Origin: Spirochaetota bacterium
GTDB taxonomy: Bacteria; Spirochaetota; UBA4802; JAFGDQ01
Direction: 5' to 3'
DNA length: 64,000 bases
Assembly (NCBI GenBank): GCA_016934735.1
Contig: JAFGSG010000145.1
Span: 1 to 64,000, forward strand
A program made the translations under genes and the position numbers. Below, one piece after another: positions 9,501-16,993 of the stretch; position 1 is the first letter of the stretch; each line of letters opens with the position of its first letter. Under the pieces are notes generated by a model. The model worked only from the letters and a program-made list of their open reading frames with translations. It was not told the DNA's origin and did no database searches.

Positions 9501-9721
9501 AAATCGATCTTACCATAAGGCCTGATATTCCTACTATTATTCATGACTATATACAGTCAACAATAGACTCAATTCTCATTCAGAATAATATATCTGGTGA
9601 TTATGCACTTTCTATGAATACATATTTCTATTATCATGACGACCGGGTTTTGGGCAAGCTTTTAATCCTGTCTGAAACTGAATCATTGAGAAAAATGATA
9701 AATAAAATAAAAAATAATTAA
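6524..9721 (+). CDS. cheA: CheA histidine kinase fused to a C-terminal CheC/CheX-type phosphatase domain
   Basis: Central chemotaxis kinase of 1065 residues; ordinary CheA has about 650-750. P1/HPt covers 1-105, with phospho-acceptor H50 in RTAHSLKSS. A P2-like region spans about 165-265. P3 dimerisation lies around 335-400 and the P4 ATPase around 400-575, with the N box from 446 and GRGVGLN at 548-554. P5, the CheW-like domain, covers about 580-715. An acidic linker (720-855) leads to a CheC-like domain (about 860-1065). That domain keeps a complete second phosphatase motif, S-x3-E-x2-N-x22-P (S973, E977, N980, P1003). In the first site the Glu is replaced by V878, though N881 remains. It is one uninterrupted ORF with SD GGAGAAG. 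It probably phosphorylates CheY/CheB and also dephosphorylates CheY-P; the latter is inference. Confidence 0.95.
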   Translation: MPFSIGEYQDIFLEEADEQLQELNQSLLALEKNPEDIDIDIINSIFRTAHSLKSSAAFVGLNDLSDLAHHMENLLQGVRDKTMKMSPEIIEVLFECFDLINSIISSVSRGEEPKQDLSDTIEKIKNINENTESGHKKEIISEKHKREKSKGIDGKEALPKIHYNQKEIKIITDNLKAGKFCCELDIYLEFHAQMKWIKAQLIVYNLKQIGELLKTIPSMDDISKEWDDHIFKLVFFTDQSVEKIRGACEIDLVNKIDLKKITLSKNKDNKDALKIHGKEILFEEKNLVENDKKFTANSAVILKQDESEIEDDEHEDISFGRRKEDKRGLSLKIVKVSVDKLDLLLNTVGELVIANSGFFRLFDEVKKSNIDKSIISEFKNRMDQMSRIAKDLQSGIMKTRMVPIGQVLSRFNRPVRDLAKEFNKKINFTIKGEETELDKKVIDVIGEPMLHLLRNCIDHGVEMSEERKRLGKSEEAAVSINAYQGGNQIFVEVGDDGRGLNIEKIKKKALEKGMVTPELLENLENEDIVEFIFRPGFSTADVITDISGRGVGLNVVKEIVSELNGNVRIETEPGMGTNFVLSFPLTLAIIPAIMIKVSNEIYSIPLPDVIETIKITQSDITTIEGREVVNLRGEILSLLRLNEFIGVKSTLPDDIKIPVVIVGYGNRKIGVIVDSLEGKQEIVIKSLEENYTNIDGLSGASILGDGSICLILDISSMINRVISDEEKAIRQKKSIKTDESSIIEESALTQENIEEGLETGEKEIKPEAGKAILQKAASEKAKSEASKRIRKELEVDLRKDDDEDITEDIIFMKDDEADKETMDLDAGGDQIKTKVKETLIEFRKELEKNVNENVELDQDEQVLKSMNIAKEDIEKINVIANVGIANAAESLSKILDKSVSLSIPEIEIIPIKNIAKSIGEIDTVYVGVFMPLLGDVNGAVLFSFTEESGFELIDMLYGLSTGKTKVLDQDGESALKEVTNIIGSSMINILSEKIDLTIRPDIPTIIHDYIQSTIDSILIQNNISGDYALSMNTYFYYHDDRVLGKLLILSETESLRKMINKIKNN

Positions 9722-9754
9722 TCAGAATATAAATGCATTAAGAGTTAAGAAAAA

Positions 9755-10831
9755 ATGGATAAAAAGATCAGAGTTCTTGTTGTTGAGGATTCTTCCCTGG
9801 CAAGAAAGATTATTGTCGATATTCTTTCCAGCGATCCTGAAATAGAAGTAGTCGGAACAGCTAATAACGGCAAAACAGCTATTTATAAAAATGATTCACT
9901 GAATCCGGATGTTATTACGATGGATATCGAGATGCCGGTGATGGATGGACTTGAATCCCTCCGTCATATTATCGAGAAAAATCCGAAACCGGTTTTAATG
10001 TTAAGCGTTTTAACCAAACATGGCGCGGAAGAAACATTTAAAGCCCTGGAGTACGGAGCTGTCGATTTTATTCCGAAGCCGGCTTCCAATTTATCGATAA
10101 CTTTAAAAGAAGTAGCTGATTTACTTATTGAAAAAGTTAAATCAGTATATAAATCTGAAATTAAAATACCAGTAAAGAAGAAAGAGTCCGAAATAAAAAA
10201 GGCAGAAAATCATTTGAGGCCGGAATTTGAAAAAGAAGTCGTCAGTATCTCGGGGAAAGGAACAAGTAATAAAATTGTAGGAATAGGGACATCCACAGGC
10301 GGTCCATCAGCTTTGGCAGGTATATTTCGATGTTTTCCCAAAGATTTCCCATCGCCTATTCTGGTAGTACAGCATATGCCCGAAGGATTTACAAAAGCTT
10401 TTGCGGAAAGGTTAGACTCTAATTCCGGTTTAAGAGTAAAGGAAGCAGAGGAAGGCGACAGGATCAAATCCGGTCATGCGTATATAGCGCCGGGTCATTC
10501 GCATATGAAAATTGAAGATAAAAATGGGGAAAAGATAATTAAGCTGGATCGGGGCAATAAAGTGTCCGGTCATATTCCTTCTATCGATGTGTTGTTTGAT
10601 TCAATTGCGGACAATTATGGGAGGGAGTCGGTTTGTGTAATAATGACCGGTATGGGGCAGGATGGCGCTAAAGGAATATTAAAAGTAAAGAAAAACGGGG
10701 GGCATACGATAGCCCAGGATGAAGGGACATCCGTTGTATATGGAATGAATCGCGTAGCTGTTCAAATGGGCGCAATTGACGAAATCGTTCCTTTGTCAAG
10801 CATTCCGGAAAGTATTGTAAAAATGTTGTAG
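9755..10831 (+). CDS. cheB: Chemotaxis response regulator protein-glutamate methylesterase CheB
   Basis: Removes methyl groups from receptor glutamates (and deamidates glutamines) when phosphorylated by CheA, giving adaptation. The N-terminal receiver domain has E11, D12 and phospho-acceptor D57 (TMDIEMP). The C-terminal methylesterase domain shows the nucleophile S180 in GTSTGGPS, the histidine in VVQHMPEGF and the aspartate in TGMGQDGAKG. At 358 residues it is full length. It lies 33 bp after cheA. No cheR is in the window, so the opposing methyltransferase must be elsewhere. Confidence 0.96.
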   Translation: MDKKIRVLVVEDSSLARKIIVDILSSDPEIEVVGTANNGKTAIYKNDSLNPDVITMDIEMPVMDGLESLRHIIEKNPKPVLMLSVLTKHGAEETFKALEYGAVDFIPKPASNLSITLKEVADLLIEKVKSVYKSEIKIPVKKKESEIKKAENHLRPEFEKEVVSISGKGTSNKIVGIGTSTGGPSALAGIFRCFPKDFPSPILVVQHMPEGFTKAFAERLDSNSGLRVKEAEEGDRIKSGHAYIAPGHSHMKIEDKNGEKIIKLDRGNKVSGHIPSIDVLFDSIADNYGRESVCVIMTGMGQDGAKGILKVKKNGGHTIAQDEGTSVVYGMNRVAVQMGAIDEIVPLSSIPESIVKML

Positions 10832-10922
10832 ATATTATAATTTTTTGTTGATTAGTTATGATGCTAGTAATATGATACTAAGTGTCATAATATAAATTTT
10901 ATCAATTCAATGGAGAAATAAA

Positions 10923-11282
10923 ATGGCAAAGATTTTAATAGTCGATGACGCGAAATTCATGAGGACACTTGTAAAGGATGCTCTTGTGCCTAAAGGACAT
11001 GAAATTGTGGGTGAAGCGGAAAACGGAAAGATCGCGGTAGATATATATAAAAGAGTTAAACCGGATCTCGTAACAATGGATATCACAATGCGTGAGAAGG
11101 ATGGAATTGAGGCTGCCGAAGAAATATTAGCCATGGATCCATCAGCAAGGATTATCATGGTAACAGCTCTTGGCCAGGAAAATTTGTTGACAAAAGCGAT
11201 TAAAATAGGAGTTAAAGATTTTGTCGTGAAGCCATTCCCGCCCGAGAGGTTGCAAAGAGCGGCAGAAAAAGCTCTCGCATAA
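10923..11282 (+). CDS. cheY: Chemotaxis response regulator CheY
   Basis: Single-domain receiver of 119 residues that carries the phosphoryl signal from CheA to the flagellar motor. The acidic pair D8-D9, phospho-acceptor D53 (VTMDITM), the TAL switch threonine and the KPF lysine are all present. SD GGAGA precedes the ATG. It is the last gene of the chemotaxis cluster, 91 bp after cheB. With the CheC-like domain on CheA it forms a kinase-phosphatase-target set. Confidence 0.95.
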   Translation: MAKILIVDDAKFMRTLVKDALVPKGHEIVGEAENGKIAVDIYKRVKPDLVTMDITMREKDGIEAAEEILAMDPSARIIMVTALGQENLLTKAIKIGVKDFVVKPFPPERLQRAAEKALA

Positions 11283-11369
11283 AATGCAGAGCGTAAAAAT
11301 TTATAATTTTTATTATATTTTTATGTAAAATAATTTAATGCATAAATTGTATATAACTGAATATCAAAA

Positions 11370-12119
11370 ATGCTGGAAATATCAAAAGAAGACATTAGCG
11401 GAGAAAAAAGTAATAATTATATTTTAAATATAGAAAATTTTGAAGGCCCGCTTGATCTTTTATGGGATTTGATTAAAAAAGCAAAGATTGATATAACCGA
11501 GATATTTATTGCGCAAATAACTGAACAATATCTGGAATATCTGAAGCTGATGGAAAAGATGAATGTAAAGATAGCTTCAGAATTCATTTTAATGGCCTCG
11601 GATCTTTTATACTATAAATCCAGAGCTCTCCTTCCGAGTGAAGATATTGAAGATGAATACTTCGTGCCTCCATTGCCTCCTGATTTAGTTGCAAAATTGT
11701 TAGAATATAAAAAATTTCAATTAACATCTCTAAAACTGAAAAATTATTACGAGAATTATGCTGATGTATTTAACAGAAATAACGAAATTCGGAAAATTGA
11801 CTGCGAGGACGGTGAAGAATATATAGGGGTTACCCTTTATGAGCTTTTGGATGCATTTGCAAGGATATTAAATAAAAAAGAAGATATTATCCGTAAAGAA
11901 ATTGTGTTTGACGAAATCCTTGTTAGCGACATGATTGATTTAATTGCTTCTATGTTGGAGAAAGAAAGCAATATTTTTTTTAGCGACCTATTCTCCGATA
12001 ATCCCAGACGTTTGGAACTAATTGTAACATTTATGGCCATATTGGAGATGGCTAAACATGGGAAAATTAAATTATTACAGCATAAAGTTTTCGGCGACAT
12101 AAAAATACTGCGCGTTTGA
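11370..12119 (+). CDS. scpA: Segregation and condensation protein A
   Basis: Kleisin subunit of the SMC-ScpAB condensin, which organises and segregates the chromosome. The N-terminal helix region NFEGPLDLLWDLIKKAKID, which binds the SMC neck, is characteristic. The middle includes the conserved LLYYKSRALLP. The C-terminal winged helix (VTFMAILEMAKHGKI, then FGDI) binds the SMC cap. At 249 residues it has typical length. scpB follows 55 bp downstream. There is no strong ribosome-binding site before the ATG. Confidence 0.94.
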   Translation: MLEISKEDISGEKSNNYILNIENFEGPLDLLWDLIKKAKIDITEIFIAQITEQYLEYLKLMEKMNVKIASEFILMASDLLYYKSRALLPSEDIEDEYFVPPLPPDLVAKLLEYKKFQLTSLKLKNYYENYADVFNRNNEIRKIDCEDGEEYIGVTLYELLDAFARILNKKEDIIRKEIVFDEILVSDMIDLIASMLEKESNIFFSDLFSDNPRRLELIVTFMAILEMAKHGKIKLLQHKVFGDIKILRV

Positions 12120-12174
12120 AGCACTCCGGACATTAAACACAAAAATTTTTAATTTTATTTACAATGACAAATTT

Positions 12175-12822
12175 ATGAGTGAATTCATCACAAAACAGGA
12201 TATTAAAAGTAATAATGAAAATAATAATGAATCTATGATAGATTCTACTGCTGATTCTTCCGGGTCAGACGAAGAAAATAAAAAAGATGAAAGATATTTT
12301 TACGGATTATTCGAAGCAATTCTTTTTCTATCCAATGATCCGTTGCCGGTTTTCTTTTTTTCAAAAAATTTCGAAATCGACCCGAAAAATGTAAAAATTA
12401 TTCTTGATTCTCTTGTGGATGAATACGAAGAAAGAGGAGGCGGTATATTACTGAAAGAAATATCCGGCGGATATCAATTTGTCACTCGCAGTATGTATGC
12501 GAATGACATAAGGAAAAGTTTATTATTTGATAAAAAAGAGGGATTAACAAAAGGTATGCTTGAAGCACTTTCGATTATTGCGTATAAACAACCGATAATA
12601 CTGGCACAGGTTGATGAACTCAGAGGCGTTTCATCCAGAATGGTTCTCGCGAAATTAATGAAGAAAAATCTTATCAGGCCTGTTGGAAGAAAGGAACTCC
12701 CCGGCAGGCCTCTTCTTTACGGTACAACAGATGAATTTTTAAAGCATTTTGGATTAAAGAATTTATCTGATTTGCCTAATATATCCGAAGTTGAAGAGTT
12801 TTACTACGAAGAAAGAGAATAA
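12175..12822 (+). CDS. scpB: Segregation and condensation protein B
   Basis: Winged-helix partner that dimerises on the ScpA kleisin in the SMC condensin complex. An N-terminal acidic, low-complexity stretch of about 40 residues is followed by the two winged helices. Family motifs include EAILFLSNDPL, LEALSIIAYKQPI, VDELRGVSS and GRKELPGRPLLYGTT. The 215-residue length is normal. It is co-directional with scpA. A hairpin with a T run (12844-12870) follows and probably ends this transcript before cmk. Confidence 0.95.
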   Translation: MSEFITKQDIKSNNENNNESMIDSTADSSGSDEENKKDERYFYGLFEAILFLSNDPLPVFFFSKNFEIDPKNVKIILDSLVDEYEERGGGILLKEISGGYQFVTRSMYANDIRKSLLFDKKEGLTKGMLEALSIIAYKQPIILAQVDELRGVSSRMVLAKLMKKNLIRPVGRKELPGRPLLYGTTDEFLKHFGLKNLSDLPNISEVEEFYYEERE

Positions 12823-12843
12823 TTATATTTGAATCAGTACTGG

Positions 12844-12870
12844 CAGCAAATGTTGCTGTAAATTTTTTTT
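12844..12870 (+). terminator. Rho-independent terminator after scpB
   Basis: Stem CAGCAA-atg-TTGCTG followed by TAAA and eight T residues. It sits 22 bp after the scpB stop and before the repeat copy leading into cmk. Confidence 0.7.
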
Positions 12871-12877
12871 AAAAAAA

Positions 12878-12992
12878 TATTAAATAAAGATCCTCCAAGA
12901 AAACTTTTGAGAAACTAAATTTTAAGAACCGTTTAATGCTTTTTATGGTTTTTTCAGAATTTGTCCCTGCCCGTTGGGCTGGGTGGATTGCT
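12878..12992 (+). repeat. Dispersed repeat copy A, upstream of cmk
   Basis: About 110 bp clearly similar to 49417-49528. Shared blocks include GAGAA-CTAA, ATTTTAA, TGCTTTTT, a TTCAG-AT block, GTTGGGC and ATTGCT, in the same order and nearly the same spacing. It includes a hairpin CCCTGCCC-gtt-GGGCTGGG (12965-12983). The copy ends 22 bp before the cmk start codon. It is not coding and has no transposase. Confidence 0.7.
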
Positions 12993-13014
12993 CACTATCA
13001 ACTAGCGCTGAATC

Positions 13015-13695
13015 GTGAAGAATAAAAGAATAATCGTTGCTGTAGACGGACCTGCCGGATCAGGTAAAAGCAGTATTTCAAAAGAAGCTGCAAAACAGAT
13101 TGGATTAAAATATATTGACTCCGGGGCAGTGTATAGAGCAATCACATGGTATTTGCTACAGAAATATAATACGAAATTAAATCCTAAAGAATACATTAAT
13201 GATTTATCGGATATCGCAATCAGTCAGATATTTAATATTGACGGCTCTTGTTCAAGTTTTATAAATGGACTCGATATTTCCGAAGAAATCAGGGATATAA
13301 AAATTGCGGATAATATTGGAGTTGTCTCAGATAATATACAAATACGAAATTATGTTAATAAGCTTTTGCGGGAATGGGCTCTGGAAAATTCAATAATTAT
13401 GGATGGAAGAGACATCGGAACAGTAGTTTTCCCGGATGCGGATATAAAAATTTATCTTGACGCTTCGGTGGATGTCAGGGCACACCGTAGAGCAGTAGAA
13501 TATCGGGAAAAAGGAAAAGATGTTGACATAAAGGACATCAAGAAACAGATTGCGCTACGTGATAAACAGGATCTATCAAGGCCATTCGGATGCCTGAAAA
13601 AATCGCCTGATGCGGTATATATTGACACAACTAAAATGACAAAGAATGAAGTTATTCAAAAAGTGGTTAATTTAATCAGTAAATTACAAATCTAA
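13015..13695 (+). CDS. cmk: Cytidylate kinase
   Basis: Phosphorylates CMP and dCMP to the diphosphates for RNA, DNA and phospholipid synthesis. The start VAVDGPAGSGKSS contains the P-loop GPAGSGKS. The IDSGAVYRAITW and MDGRDIGTVVFPDA motifs and LRDKQDLSRP near the C-terminus are diagnostic. It has 226 residues, normal length. It uses a GTG start with no clear Shine-Dalgarno; the hairpin-bearing repeat immediately upstream may affect translation. rpsA follows 45 bp downstream, a common pairing. Confidence 0.95.
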   Translation: MKNKRIIVAVDGPAGSGKSSISKEAAKQIGLKYIDSGAVYRAITWYLLQKYNTKLNPKEYINDLSDIAISQIFNIDGSCSSFINGLDISEEIRDIKIADNIGVVSDNIQIRNYVNKLLREWALENSIIMDGRDIGTVVFPDADIKIYLDASVDVRAHRRAVEYREKGKDVDIKDIKKQIALRDKQDLSRPFGCLKKSPDAVYIDTTKMTKNEVIQKVVNLISKLQI

Positions 13696-13740
13696 ATTAC
13701 TTTATTATTCATTTATGTAAATTTAAACAGGGTTAGTAAC

Positions 13741-15414
13741 ATGATTATCAGTGAAAAATATGAAGATAATATCGATATGCAGCAGGTTGCTGATTTCGCA
13801 ATAGATATAATTGAACCAAATAAAATATTAACGGGCGAAATAGTCACGATTGATGATGATTTTGCTTATGTGAATGTTGGCATTAAGACTGACGGCAGAG
13901 TCAAATTAGATGAATTTAAAATAAAACCTCAGATAGGCGATACAATAGATGTATTGCTTTACAATAAGAGATTGGTCGATGGTATGTATGTTTTTTCAAA
14001 GACAGCAGCAGACAGAGAGAAAAGGTGGGTAAATTTTCTTAATATACATGGCTCGGGAAACGGACTAATACAGGGGAAATTCGAAAGTTCTAACAGTAAA
14101 GGATTTATTGTTGACTGTAATTATGTTGACGGTTTTTTACCTTTTTCGCAGGCAGCAGATTTAAAAGTAAATAAGAATTCAATGGCCGAAGAGCCTTATT
14201 GGTTTAAAATAATTAGCATTGATCAGAAGAGACATTCAGTTCTCCTATCCAGGAAAGAATATATTGAAGAAGAAAATAAGAAACATTGGGATTCTCTTCT
14301 TCAAAAATACAAGGTTGGAGATAAGATTCAGGGTAAGGTTAAAAAATTTGTCGAGTTCGGTGTTTTTGTTGAAGTGGAAGGTATTGAAGCGCTTCTGCAT
14401 AAGAATGATATGTCATGGAAGAAGGTTTTTAAACCAAAGAAGCTATTGGCTGATGGTGAAGTCAGGGATTTTGTTATTTTGAATATTGACAGGGATGAAG
14501 GAAAAATTTCCCTTGGATTAAAACAGCTTACAGAGGATCCCTGGATTAAAGTCGAAGAAAAATATAAATCCGGAGATGTGATTTCAGGTGAAGTGATTAC
14601 ACTAATTAATTTTGGAGCCTTTGTAGAACTCGAAGAAGGAATAGACGGTTTCATAGAATCATCTGAAATATCATGGACGAAAAAAAATTTAAATCCAAAA
14701 GATACTTTTAAGAAAGGACAGAAGATAGAAGCAAAGATTCTTAATATCAACAAGGATGAAAAAAAAATATATTTGGGTTATAAACAACTTCAGCCTAATC
14801 CATGGAATACCATTTCAGAAAGATTCCCGGTAGGGAGTGTTAATAAAAGTAAAATCAAAAAAATAATGAATTTTGGGATTTTTGTTGAATTGGAAGATGG
14901 TATCGACGGACTGATACATATCTCGGATGTAAGCTGGGATGAAAATTTTAAAGATGCTGCCGGTACTTATAAAGTTGACGATCTGGTCGAATATAAGATA
15001 TTAGAAATTAAACAGGATGAAATGAAAATTTCATGCGGAATAAAGCAGCTTATAAAATCACCGTGGGAAATTATTAATGAAAAGTATCCTTCCGGAAGCA
15101 GGGTTTCCGGTACTATATCCGGCATAGTGTCATTCGGTTTGTTTGTAAAGATTGAGGATGATGTTGAAGGCCTTGTTCATATATCTGAAGTTTCACATAA
15201 GAGAATTGAAAATCTGCCGGAAAAATTCAAGGTTGGAGATGAAGTAAATGTTGAGGTTCTTGGAATAGATGTAGAGCGTAAAAGACTCTCACTTAGTATG
15301 AAAAAATATGACGCTGCCGTAGAAAAAGAAGAGCTTAATAAAATGTTGAATAATAGCGGTTCTAAAACGGTAACCATAGGTGATTTTATCAAGATAAAGC
15401 TGGGAGAAAAATAA
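13741..15414 (+). CDS. rpsA: 30S ribosomal protein S1
   Basis: RNA-binding ribosomal protein that helps the 30S subunit capture and unfold mRNA. Six S1 (OB-fold) repeats are visible across 557 residues. The last four are the most regular, each with an FG-x-FVE-x-E-G core (for example FGVFVEVEG, FGAFVELEEG, FGIFVELEDG, FGLFVKIED) and a downstream SL-x-K/L-x-x-K signature. The first two repeats are more divergent, as in E. coli, where they dock on the ribosome. It follows cmk, and a TPR membrane protein begins 6 bp after it. Confidence 0.95.
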   Translation: MIISEKYEDNIDMQQVADFAIDIIEPNKILTGEIVTIDDDFAYVNVGIKTDGRVKLDEFKIKPQIGDTIDVLLYNKRLVDGMYVFSKTAADREKRWVNFLNIHGSGNGLIQGKFESSNSKGFIVDCNYVDGFLPFSQAADLKVNKNSMAEEPYWFKIISIDQKRHSVLLSRKEYIEEENKKHWDSLLQKYKVGDKIQGKVKKFVEFGVFVEVEGIEALLHKNDMSWKKVFKPKKLLADGEVRDFVILNIDRDEGKISLGLKQLTEDPWIKVEEKYKSGDVISGEVITLINFGAFVELEEGIDGFIESSEISWTKKNLNPKDTFKKGQKIEAKILNINKDEKKIYLGYKQLQPNPWNTISERFPVGSVNKSKIKKIMNFGIFVELEDGIDGLIHISDVSWDENFKDAAGTYKVDDLVEYKILEIKQDEMKISCGIKQLIKSPWEIINEKYPSGSRVSGTISGIVSFGLFVKIEDDVEGLVHISEVSHKRIENLPEKFKVGDEVNVEVLGIDVERKRLSLSMKKYDAAVEKEELNKMLNNSGSKTVTIGDFIKIKLGEK

Positions 15415-15420
15415 TATAAT

Positions 15421-16128
15421 ATGAATGATAGGAAAATTGAAATAAAGCGTAATATTATTGAACAATTTTTAATGAAGGTTAAAGATCTCTATAGATGGAA
15501 TAAAAAGCTGGTTATTTATTCTCTTGTTTTAATTATAGCTGTATCGGCATTGCTGATAACAGGAGTTGTGTATATAAAGAGCAGAGAACAAAATGAGATT
15601 AAAACATTAGAGACCATTATTAATAAATATTATTCCGATAAAGCAAATCTTGAAAAAAATATAAATAAAACAATAGATGATTTAAATGAGTTAATCAAGT
15701 CTTCATTTTATGGATATGTAAATAAGAACGGATATTATATAATTGCCGGATTATATCTGTCCCAGAATAAGTATAATGAGGGTAAAGAATACCTGATGAA
15801 GTTTGCGGATAAATCCCCTTCTTCATTTTTTGCACCATTGGCTCTACACAGAGCGGGTATAATATGTGAAAAGCTGAATGATATTACGGGAGCTTTTCAA
15901 ATATATAATCGTTTGGAAAAGGAATATAAAGAGTGTATTATATCTGATGAAATTTATTACAACCTGGGAAGGATGTATCATAAAAAGGGTGATAAATTTA
16001 AAGCAGAAGAATATTATAATAAAGTTATTAAAGAATATCCTGTTTCAATATTCAGTTCAAAAGCAAAAAAAAGATTATTATTACTTGGTTATCATAAAGA
16101 ATCCGTTGCTGACATCAAACCAAATTAA
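15421..16128 (+). CDS. TPR-containing inner-membrane protein
   Basis: A 235-residue protein with a basic N-terminus, one transmembrane helix (about residues 36-58) and periplasmic TPR-like helices. The clearest TPR is YNLGRMYHKKGDKFKAEEY followed by YPVSIFSSKAKKR, which resembles the BamD/YbgF/YfgM type. An uncleaved signal anchor is likely. The gene starts 6 bp after rpsA, so the two are probably co-transcribed. Role is unknown; a scaffold for envelope assembly is possible. Confidence 0.75.
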   Translation: MNDRKIEIKRNIIEQFLMKVKDLYRWNKKLVIYSLVLIIAVSALLITGVVYIKSREQNEIKTLETIINKYYSDKANLEKNINKTIDDLNELIKSSFYGYVNKNGYYIIAGLYLSQNKYNEGKEYLMKFADKSPSSFFAPLALHRAGIICEKLNDITGAFQIYNRLEKEYKECIISDEIYYNLGRMYHKKGDKFKAEEYYNKVIKEYPVSIFSSKAKKRLLLLGYHKESVADIKPN

Positions 16129-16210
16129 TATTATTTAAAGATTTTATATGTTATATTTGAATAGCAAAATAAAGTAATTTTATGACAGGCATCCCCTATT
16201 ATTGAAAAAT

Positions 16211-16225
16211 ATGTTGACACAACAT
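16211..16225. promoter_or_regulatory. Perfect palindrome overlapping a TTGACA -35 box upstream of rpmF
   Basis: ATGTTG-ACA-CAACAT is a perfect 6-bp inverted repeat with a 3-bp centre. It contains TTGACA at 16214-16219. The -10 at 17-bp spacing (TATGGG, 16237-16242) is weak. The arrangement looks like an operator over the promoter of the rpmF-acpP-rnc block. The regulator is not identified. Confidence 0.45.
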
Positions 16226-16284
16226 GTGAATAGAGTTATGGGTAATTTTTTATTTTATTTAGAGAAAATACAGGGAGTAATAGC

Positions 16285-16482
16285 GTGGCTTTACCAAAAA
16301 GAAGAAAATCAAAAGCAAAATCAAGAATGAGAAGATCTCATGATGCGATCGGCGTTCCGAATTTAAGGCCGTGTTCCAAATGCGGAGCATATGTGCTTCC
16401 TCACAGGGTTTGTCCTGAATGCGGCCATTATAAAGGTATTTTAGTTGTAGAACCAAGAGTAAAAATTAAAGAAGCAAAATAA
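16285..16482 (+). CDS. rpmF: 50S ribosomal protein L32
   Basis: Small zinc-binding ribosomal protein of 65 residues. The start [20 protein letters not shown] is typical, and the four zinc ligands are present as CSKC and CPEC. SD AGGGAG precedes a GTG start. It lies upstream of acpP and rnc, a linkage of ribosome and fatty-acid genes seen in many bacteria. Confidence 0.96.
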   Translation: MALPKRRKSKAKSRMRRSHDAIGVPNLRPCSKCGAYVLPHRVCPECGHYKGILVVEPRVKIKEAK

Positions 16483-16564
16483 TTATTGTTTAATATTTAT
16501 AATATTTAAATATTTACAGGTATTTATTGTTTGTACTTTATGCCGTTAGATTAACTGATATACT

Positions 16565-16651
16565 GAATCACATCCTAAAGCAATAAGAAGTCCTGATCTG
16601 GGGAGGGATTCAATACATTATGTTTGATGAGATATATCCTCTGTGTGATTC
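16565..16651 (+). other. Inverted repeat in the rpmF-acpP spacer
   Basis: GAATCACA (16565-16572) and TGTGATTC (16644-16651) form a perfect 8-bp stem around 71 nt. Inner segments GAGGGAT and ATCCTC could extend it. It lies 60 nt before the acpP start, so it could be a structured leader. There is no match to a known riboswitch that I recognise. Confidence 0.35.
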
Positions 16652-16710
16652 ATGGAAGATATATAATAATTGCTAATTATAAAGAAAAAAATAAGGAGGG
16701 CCGCGATCAA

Positions 16711-16947
16711 ATGGCTGTTGATTTTGAAAAAATTAAGCAGATAATTGTTGATCAGCTTGGAGTAGATGAGTCGGAAGTAACAAAAGAGGCATCGTTTATT
16801 GATGATCTCGGTGCGGATTCACTCGATACTGTTGAACTTGTTATGGCATTGGAAGAAGAATTTGGTATTGAGATACCTGATACTGATGCAGAAAAGATTG
16901 TTACCGTAGCAGATATTATTGAATATATTGAATCCAAACAGAAATAA
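16711..16947 (+). CDS. acpP: Acyl carrier protein
   Basis: Carrier of growing acyl chains for fatty-acid, phospholipid and lipid A synthesis, including LpxA and LpxD encoded later in this window. It has 78 residues. The 4'-phosphopantetheine attachment site is S37 in [14 protein letters not shown] longer reading frame opens at 16624, but the strong SD AAGGAGGG (16693-16700) and the family start MAVDFEKIK fix the start at 16711. rnc follows 46 bp downstream. Confidence 0.97.
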   Translation: MAVDFEKIKQIIVDQLGVDESEVTKEASFIDDLGADSLDTVELVMALEEEFGIEIPDTDAEKIVTVADIIEYIESKQK

Positions 16948-16993
16948 AAACTTATGCGAATGTATATTTTTCGGGCCGGGAAAAGCATAGATA

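Noticed and set aside
16624..16710. Longer N-terminus for AcpP from 16624
   Set aside because: The strong SD and universal family start point to ATG 16711.
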